NCBI GenBank assembly: GCA_051745935.1
Contig: JBNJEM010000247.1
Coordinates: forward strand, 1 to 10,516
Length of the DNA stretch: 10,516 bases
DNA from: JBNJEM01 sp051745935
Lineage (GTDB): Bacteria; Planctomycetota; Planctomycetia; Pirellulales; Pirellulaceae
Reading direction: 5' to 3'
Below, one piece after another: positions 5,925 to 10,516 of this stretch (the stretch's first letter is position 1; the number at the start of each line of letters is the position of its first letter). Under the pieces are notes generated by a model. That model saw nothing but the letters and a program-made list of their open reading frames with translations. It had not been told where the DNA came from and did not search any database. A program made the translations under genes and the position numbers.

Positions 5925-6151
5925 CTTACCGAAAGGCAAACACTCCTGGCCGCTTGAATGCCACTGGGATTCACGATGCCAGCGGCCGCCCGTGGCCAGG
6001 ATCGCTTCCCGCGAAGCCATGTGCCCGCGCGGCTGTCCCGTCAACGCGGCAGGGCGGGGGAGGGAAAGCCCCACGTCGGTGAACGGAACGTCGGAGGGCG
6101 TGATGGAGTCGCTGGGCGAGAGGGCTCTTTGCATTCCGATCGAGGCTTTTT

Positions 6152-6706
6152 ATGAATCGAGATCAAGCATTCCAACTGCTTTGCGAGTACACGCGGAGTG
6201 AAAACTTGCGGCGACATATGCTAGGCGTGGAAGCTGCCATGCGAGCCTACGCGGAACGCTTTGGCGAAGATGTGGAGAAATGGGGAATCGTCGGACTATT
6301 GCACGACTTTGACTACGAACGATGGCCCACGGCCCCGGACCATCCGCTCCAGGGCGCCGCCATTCTCGCTGAACGCGGATACCCCGAAGATGTTATCCAT
6401 GCGATCAAGTCGCATGCGGACTACGTGACCGATTGCCCGCGTGAATCCCTGCTGGACAAAACGCTTTACGCCTGCGACGAGCTGGAAGGCTTCATATCGG
6501 CGTGCGCCATGGTCCGCCCTGATGGAATCGTGGGGATGAAACCCAAAAGCGTCCGGAAAAAAATGAAGCAGAAAAGTTTCGCGGCGGCGGTGAACCGGGA
6601 CGATATCGCGCGAGGGGCCGAGGAGCTAGGGGTTGATTTGAACGAACATATTCAATTCGTGATCGATGCGTTGACACCGCACGCCGAAACGCTGGGGTTG
6701 AAATAG
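6152..6706 (+). CDS. HD-superfamily hydrolase (COG2316-like)
   Basis: This 184-aa protein is a predicted metal-dependent phosphohydrolase of the HD superfamily, cytoplasmic, substrate unknown. Metal-binding residues are in the usual order: H22 (RRHMLGVEAAM), H51-D52 (GLLHDFDYE), then H64 (DHPLQGA) and H88 (IKSHADY), and D109 (ACDELEGFI). The C-terminal part, VRPDGIVGMKPKSVRKKMKQ then KSFAAAVNRDDI and GAEELGVDLNEHI, fits the COG2316-type family from memory, and the length is full for it. The ATG at 6152 follows GAGG with a 6-nt spacer, a good ribosome site. It stands alone on the plus strand and is convergent with uvrC, 95 bp apart. Nucleotide or cyclic-nucleotide hydrolysis would be a guess. 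Confidence 0.85.
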   Translation: MNRDQAFQLLCEYTRSENLRRHMLGVEAAMRAYAERFGEDVEKWGIVGLLHDFDYERWPTAPDHPLQGAAILAERGYPEDVIHAIKSHADYVTDCPRESLLDKTLYACDELEGFISACAMVRPDGIVGMKPKSVRKKMKQKSFAAAVNRDDIARGAEELGVDLNEHIQFVIDALTPHAETLGLK

Positions 6707-6713
6707 AGATCGT

Positions 6714-6741
6714 GGTAACCGTTCACGGGTGCCGTTGCACG
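6714..6741 (+). repeat. Repeat A end, solo copy
   Basis: Matches 433-460, the left end of the composite element, at 24 of 28 positions, all four differences being transitions. It can form a small stem GTAAC/GTTGC (6715-6719 and 6734-6738). In the other copy this stem is GTAGC/GCTAC, so G-C has become A-T at one pair and T-A has become T-G at another. It sits 7 bp after the HD stop, between convergent genes. A short GGTTACC at 6800-6806, overlapping the uvrC stop, is the only candidate for the opposite end. Confidence 0.6.
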
Positions 6742-6746
6742 GCGTG

Positions 6747-6764
6747 GCCCCAGTAGCCCGGGGC
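6747..6764. terminator. Possible bidirectional hairpin between convergent genes
   Basis: GCCCC (6747-6751) pairs with GGGGC (6760-6764) around an 8-nt loop, between the HD and uvrC stops. There is no T-run on either side. The sequence resembles repeat B (GCCCCAG...CCCGGGG) and may be a shortened copy. Confidence 0.35.
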
Positions 6765-6801
6765 GTCCGTGTGGCGTCGCGTTTTCTTGCCATGCCGAGG
6801 G

Positions 6802-8196
6802 TTACCTCTTCTTCTTGCGATGTTCCCCCAACGTTGATTTTTTGCGAAGGATGTGGTGATAATGCTGCGCGAACCGGTGGGCTTCGTCCCGCACGTACTG
6901 CAACAACCTCAACGCGAAAGCATGGCGACTCAGCCGCATCGGTTCTTCGCGATCGACCAGAAACAGCTCTTCGTTCCGCTTGGCAATGGACACAAGCGTG
7001 GGAGGAACAATTTCTTGTTCGCGGAAAGCGGCCTTGGCGGCCTGCAATTGTCCCTTTCCCCCATCGATCAACAGGATATCGGGAAACACCTCCGACTCCT
7101 CGTGCAAACGACGATAACGTCGCGACACGACTTCACGGATACTCCCGTAGTCATCAATCCCCTGAACCGCTCGTATCTTGTAGCGCCGGTATCCGGGCTT
7201 AAAGGGAAGTCCGTCGATGAACTGGACCAGGCTCGCCACCGTTTCGCTTCCTTGCAGATGGGCGATATCGATTCCTTCGACGGTCCGCGGTGTCTGTTCG
7301 AGCCCTAATACTCTTCGCAGGCCGGCGAGCCCTTTTTTCGGATCGACGAAAAAGACTTCGGGTTGAGCGTGAGTATCCAATTCACCGCGTTGGTCGAGTG
7401 TCTCGAGCAATTGAATTTCGTCGCGAAGCCGAGCGGCCCGTTCGAACTGCAACTCTTTGGCCGCCGCCGCCATCTCATCGCGCATCTGCTTCAACAGCGA
7501 GGTCTTCCGACCATCCAAAAACATTTGCAGGCGACGAATTCCTTTGCGGTAATCCTGCTTGCCAATACGCAAATTGCAGGGGGCCGTGCACTGATTGATA
7601 CTCGCCAAAAGACAAGGGCGAAACCACTTCCACCGCTCATCCCCCTCCGCGATATCCAAGCCGCAGGTGCGGAATTTGAATATCCGCTGCAGAACCTGAA
7701 CCGCGCCTCGCAAATCCCCGGCGCTGGGAAACGGACCGTAGAGTTTCACGCCACGATCCCTCGGTTCCCGAGTCACCTCGATGCGTGGAAAATCCTCGTG
7801 GGTCGAAATCATCAAATAGGGAAATGTCCGACCGTCTTTTTGATCCTTGTTGTTTTTCGGTTGTATGTCCTTGATCAATCGCGTTTCGACGAGTAAGGCG
7901 TCGACTTCGCTGTCACACTCGATGAAATCAGCATCACCAATTTCGCCGATCCAGGGGCCGGTGCGCGGATCATCAACGGCTCCTTGCAAAAAATAGCTAC
8001 CGGCTCGCGACCGTAGATTCGTCGCCTTGCCGACATAGATCACCACTCCTGATTGGTCTTTGAAGAGATAAACTCCAGGGGCTCGCGGAAATTCTCGTAC
8101 CCGGGCCAAGGCCTGCTGTTGCCCGGGCCTCAAATTGCGAGCCTCGCGCTCCAGCCGCTCTTCCGGCACGCCTTGCTCTTCGTGCTGATCCGCCAC
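6802..8196 (-). CDS. uvrC: UvrC-type excinuclease subunit, short form
   Basis: This is the nuclease subunit of nucleotide excision repair, cutting both sides of a lesion after UvrA/UvrB loading. It is 464 aa, against about 610 in E. coli. Start is GTG at 8196, after a strong GAGGAGGT with a 7-nt spacer. Domains: GIY-YIG nuclease (GVYLF at 41-45, YVG at 54-56, R62, E104); four cysteines C178, C195, C203, C207 in the spacing of the UvrC iron-sulfur site; UVR/UvrB-binding helix pair about 232-267; RNase H-like nuclease with D310 (GIDIAH), D349 (DDYGS), D378 (LIDGGKGQ) and H440 (RDEAHRFA). Two regions usual in UvrC are missing: most of the segment between UVR and the RNase H core (about 40 residues here) and the C-terminal helix-hairpin-helix pair, replaced by a short basic tail ending RKKKR. 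Both catalytic sites look intact. It follows the mutase gene by 24 bp, suggesting one transcript. Confidence 0.9.
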   Translation of the reverse strand: MADQHEEQGVPEERLEREARNLRPGQQQALARVREFPRAPGVYLFKDQSGVVIYVGKATNLRSRAGSYFLQGAVDDPRTGPWIGEIGDADFIECDSEVDALLVETRLIKDIQPKNNKDQKDGRTFPYLMISTHEDFPRIEVTREPRDRGVKLYGPFPSAGDLRGAVQVLQRIFKFRTCGLDIAEGDERWKWFRPCLLASINQCTAPCNLRIGKQDYRKGIRRLQMFLDGRKTSLLKQMRDEMAAAAKELQFERAARLRDEIQLLETLDQRGELDTHAQPEVFFVDPKKGLAGLRRVLGLEQTPRTVEGIDIAHLQGSETVASLVQFIDGLPFKPGYRRYKIRAVQGIDDYGSIREVVSRRYRRLHEESEVFPDILLIDGGKGQLQAAKAAFREQEIVPPTLVSIAKRNEELFLVDREEPMRLSRHAFALRLLQYVRDEAHRFAQHYHHILRKKSTLGEHRKKKR

Positions 8197-8220
8197 CTTC
8201 CATACCTCCTCGCCGCCCGT

Positions 8221-10041
8221 TCAACCGGCGGCGGTATCGCGCCGCGCACAGAAAGCCCGCAGGTCCGTTTCGAACGCGTCGAGTCGCACGGAAAGCCGCG
8301 ACTTGTCCCGCTTCAAGTCCGATAGTTGCTCGGCGGGAGTATACGCGAACAGGTAAAACTTGACTTTGGGTTCCGTGCCCGATGGCCGAACGGCGATTGA
8401 ATTCCCCGTCTTCGTTAGATCAAGGATGACCATGTCACCCACCGGCCCGTCCAAGGGGCGGGTATCGCCCGCATGAGACATCGTCGAGTTCAGATAGTCG
8501 CGAACGGTCTCAACGGCAATGCCCCCTATTTGGTCCGGCGGACTGGCACGGAATCGGGCCATCAGTTTTTTCATGTTTTCCATCCCTTCCGATCCTTCCA
8601 TGCGGAACGTCAGAAGCCGTTCGGCGTGAGCTCCATGCCGCTGGAACAGCTCGTCAAGCCTTTCATGGACCGACTTGCCTTCCGCCTTGAGTCGAGCGGC
8701 GAGTTCCGACATAAGCAAGCATGCCACGGGCCCATCTTTATCCCGGGCGTGTTGGCCCGCGAGGTAACCGTGCGACTCCTCACACCCCAATACGAATTGG
8801 TCCGGCCCATGCTGGTCAATCGCCCCTCCGATCCACTTGAATCCGACCAGCAGGTTGCCGTGCGTCCGCACGCCGTGGCTATCGCCAATCCGGCGGATCA
8901 TTTCGGTGGTGACCAGTGTTTTCACCACATAGTGCTCGCTCGACAAGCGTCCGGCACGTTCGCGCTGATCCAAGACATAGTCGGTCAATAAAACACCGAG
9001 TTGATTACCATTGAGCGTCTTCCATTGTGCCCCGGGGTGGAGCGTTAACGGGGCGGCACACCCCATGCGGTCACAATCGGGATCCGTGGCCAGAATCAGA
9101 TCCGCGCCCGATGGCCGCCCGTGTTCGATGATGGCATCAAAGACCCTGGGATTCTCGGGATTCGAGACATGCCCCGGAACGTTGGGAAAGTCACCGCTCG
9201 GCTCGGCGTGAAGCCCGAAAAGCTTGACGTTTTCAAAGCCGGCACGTTTGAGCAATGGACAAACGGCCGAGGCGCCGACCCCATGCAGCGGCGAAAACAA
9301 AATACGAATGTCGCGGGGCCCCCCAAAGCTTTGCGCCTGAACCGCCGCCATGAACGCCTCGTCGATCTCTTCACCGCAAAGCATGACATGTCCCTGCTCA
9401 ACAGCCCTCTGGAAATCCACTCGACCGATCTCCCCCACGTTCATCACCGCGTCGATGATCGCCTGATCATGGGGGGGCAGAACTTGCCCGCCGTTCGACC
9501 AGTAGACTTTGACCGCGTTGTCGCTCGGCGGATTGTGGCTGGCGGTGACCATGATGCCACACGAACAGCGACGTTGGCGGACCAGAAACGACAGCTCGGG
9601 CGTGCTGCGATAACCGTCCAAAAAGTGGACTTGAAACCCCGCCGCCACCATGACCTCCGCGCACAATTCCGCGAAATGACGAGACCGATGCCGGGTGTCA
9701 TAAGCGATGGCACAGGAAAGAGTCTCCGCCTCGCTCATCTCGCGCCGCGCATAATCCGCTAGCCCCTGCGCGCTTTCTCCAATCGTGCGATCGTTAATCG
9801 CATTGGAACCGATCGGATACATGCGACCACGCCGCCCCCCCGTGCCAAATGGGATCACGGTCCAAAACACATCGTCCAGTTGCCGCCACTTACGCTCGGC
9901 AATGTGCGCCATCACCTCATCCACATAGGCGGCGTAGGCCGGTTTCGTCAGCCAGACACGAATATTCTCCACCGCCCCCGCGGAGAGTCTTCCGTCCTTT
10001 TCCGCCGCCTCCGTCTCGGTCAAAGCCTGTTCGACGTTCAT
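8221..10041 (-). CDS. Phosphoglucomutase/phosphomannomutase family protein
   Basis: This 606-aa cytoplasmic alpha-D-phosphohexomutase interconverts hexose 1- and 6-phosphates through a phosphoserine, linking glycolysis to nucleotide-sugar and glycan synthesis. All four active-site loops are visible in order: phosphoserine loop TASHNP with S168; metal loop DPDCDR (D320, D322, D324; cysteine where alanine is usual); sugar loop GCEESHGY (E421, S423); and phosphate loop RPSGTEPK (552-559). An N-terminal FGTGGRRGRM (65-74) is also typical. Length fits the larger PgcA-like branch; glucose against mannose specificity cannot be decided. The ATG at 10041 follows GAGGAAAGG at close spacing. About 50 residues precede the core domain, with no signal peptide. 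It heads a minus-strand pair with uvrC. Confidence 0.93.
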   Translation of the reverse strand: MNVEQALTETEAAEKDGRLSAGAVENIRVWLTKPAYAAYVDEVMAHIAERKWRQLDDVFWTVIPFGTGGRRGRMYPIGSNAINDRTIGESAQGLADYARREMSEAETLSCAIAYDTRHRSRHFAELCAEVMVAAGFQVHFLDGYRSTPELSFLVRQRRCSCGIMVTASHNPPSDNAVKVYWSNGGQVLPPHDQAIIDAVMNVGEIGRVDFQRAVEQGHVMLCGEEIDEAFMAAVQAQSFGGPRDIRILFSPLHGVGASAVCPLLKRAGFENVKLFGLHAEPSGDFPNVPGHVSNPENPRVFDAIIEHGRPSGADLILATDPDCDRMGCAAPLTLHPGAQWKTLNGNQLGVLLTDYVLDQRERAGRLSSEHYVVKTLVTTEMIRRIGDSHGVRTHGNLLVGFKWIGGAIDQHGPDQFVLGCEESHGYLAGQHARDKDGPVACLLMSELAARLKAEGKSVHERLDELFQRHGAHAERLLTFRMEGSEGMENMKKLMARFRASPPDQIGGIAVETVRDYLNSTMSHAGDTRPLDGPVGDMVILDLTKTGNSIAVRPSGTEPKVKFYLFAYTPAEQLSDLKRDKSRLSVRLDAFETDLRAFCARRDTAAG

Positions 10042-10450
10042 GCGCCTTTCCTCGGCCTCTCCAGGGTTGATTGATATCTCGCAAAGTCGCCTCCATTTAT
10101 AACCGGAAAATGAAGGCTCCGTTGGGATTGTAGAAGCAAAGGTGACAAAGGATCAAGCGGTCGGAGTTCGCAACCAGGTCGACTCGAGCCCGGCAGAGCG
10201 GAAAACAGGCCACCGCGACCGCGTTCAAATGGCGGCAACACCGCATGGACGCCCCCAAAACCGTCCCGCCCCCCCATGGTCTCGGTTCTGGACGGCGCAT
10301 TGCGTACGGACGGCGGATCATCTCGTACAAAGGGGTAAACGGCGTGGGAGCCGATTGAGCGAACGTTCCGAGCCAGTCCGCCGCTCCCACCGGAGTGGAC
10401 AGACTTTCTCCAAGACAAGTCTACCCTAACGTTGCAAACAGTATATGTAG

Positions 10451-10474
10451 GACGGGTCTCCAGGCCCGTCTTTT
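10451..10474 (+). terminator. Hairpin with T-run, possible intrinsic terminator or repeat
   Basis: GACGGG (10451-10456) pairs with CCCGTC (10465-10470), followed at once by TTTT. This is terminator-like, but no plus-strand gene ends nearby in the window. It may be a dispersed palindromic repeat. Confidence 0.4.
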
Positions 10475-10494
10475 CAAGTACGAAATCGTACTTG
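10475..10494. repeat. Perfect 8-bp hairpin adjacent to the terminator-like stem
   Basis: CAAGTACG (10475-10482) pairs perfectly with CGTACTTG (10487-10494) across AAAT. It abuts the T-run of the preceding hairpin, giving a tandem stem pair near the window edge. Confidence 0.6.
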
Positions 10495-10516
10495 ATCTGG
10501 TGTCCGCGGATCTCAC

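Larger units (their letters stand above)
5642..6151. other. Repeat-rich intergenic region
   Basis: These 510 bp between the TPR and HD genes hold one copy each of repeats B, C and D (listed separately), a GCGGCCGC palindrome (5982-5989), and the inverted pair CCTGGCC/GGCCAGG (5945-5951 and 5994-6000). Open frames across it have no recognisable product. No clear promoter was found for the HD gene. Confidence 0.6.
10042..10516. other. Region upstream of the mutase without a clear gene
   Basis: Open frames on both strands give R/P/S-rich translations with no recognisable family. The mutase promoter should lie here on the minus strand; an AT-rich TTATAA near 10098-10103 is the only hint, with no convincing -35 box. 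Inverted pairs are GTGGGAGC/GCTCCCAC (10344-10351 and 10383-10390) and AGACTT/AAGTCT (10401-10406 and 10417-10422). Confidence 0.55.

Noticed and set aside
10038..10418. Minus-strand frames of 97-126 codons upstream of the mutase
   Set aside because: They overlap each other and the mutase start region, and show no motif or convincing ribosome site.

Overview
The window looks like a chromosomal segment of a moderately GC-rich bacterium, most likely a member of the Planctomycetota. This is inference. It rests on the short UvrC architecture, the long secreted TPR protein with a typical C-terminal NNFAWVLATSPDD block, a Gfo/Idh/MocA oxidoreductase with a TVPMA motif, and intergenic regions that are long and full of hairpin repeats. 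No rRNA, tRNA, CRISPR array or recognisable transposase was seen.

Layout. Positions 1-730 hold no convincing gene. They contain a 16-bp tandem array (47-254), a dispersed repeat that starts exactly where the array ends, and a palindrome-rich composite element (about 426-694). Next come two minus-strand genes: biotin synthase bioB (731-1750) and, upstream of it, a Gfo/Idh/MocA dehydrogenase (1928-3043). The gap between them carries a TGACG pentamer repeat and a UUCG-capped hairpin in the bioB leader. A gap of about 960 bp (3044-4006) has one weak small ORF, a dispersed repeat copy and a strong 68-nt hairpin. On the plus strand follow a secreted TPR protein (4007-5641), a 510-bp repeat-rich gap, and an HD-superfamily hydrolase (6152-6706). 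Convergent to these is a minus-strand pair that looks like an operon: a phosphohexomutase (8221-10041) followed 24 bp later by a short uvrC (6802-8196). The last 475 bp show no gene but end in two adjacent hairpins.

The genes are mostly housekeeping and do not form one pathway: cofactor synthesis (BioB), sugar-related oxidoreduction (Gfo/Idh/MocA), nucleotide excision repair (UvrC), hexose-phosphate metabolism (mutase), an envelope TPR scaffold and an HD hydrolase. The most interesting material is between the genes. At least four families of short dispersed repeats recur within 10 kb. Several fold into hairpins with compensatory base changes between copies, and the hairpin families cluster at gene 3' ends. 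I find no evidence of a complete new defence or mobile system. The best candidates for undescribed elements are the 253-bp inverted-repeat composite downstream of bioB, the hairpin upstream of the TPR gene, and the trimmed UvrC.
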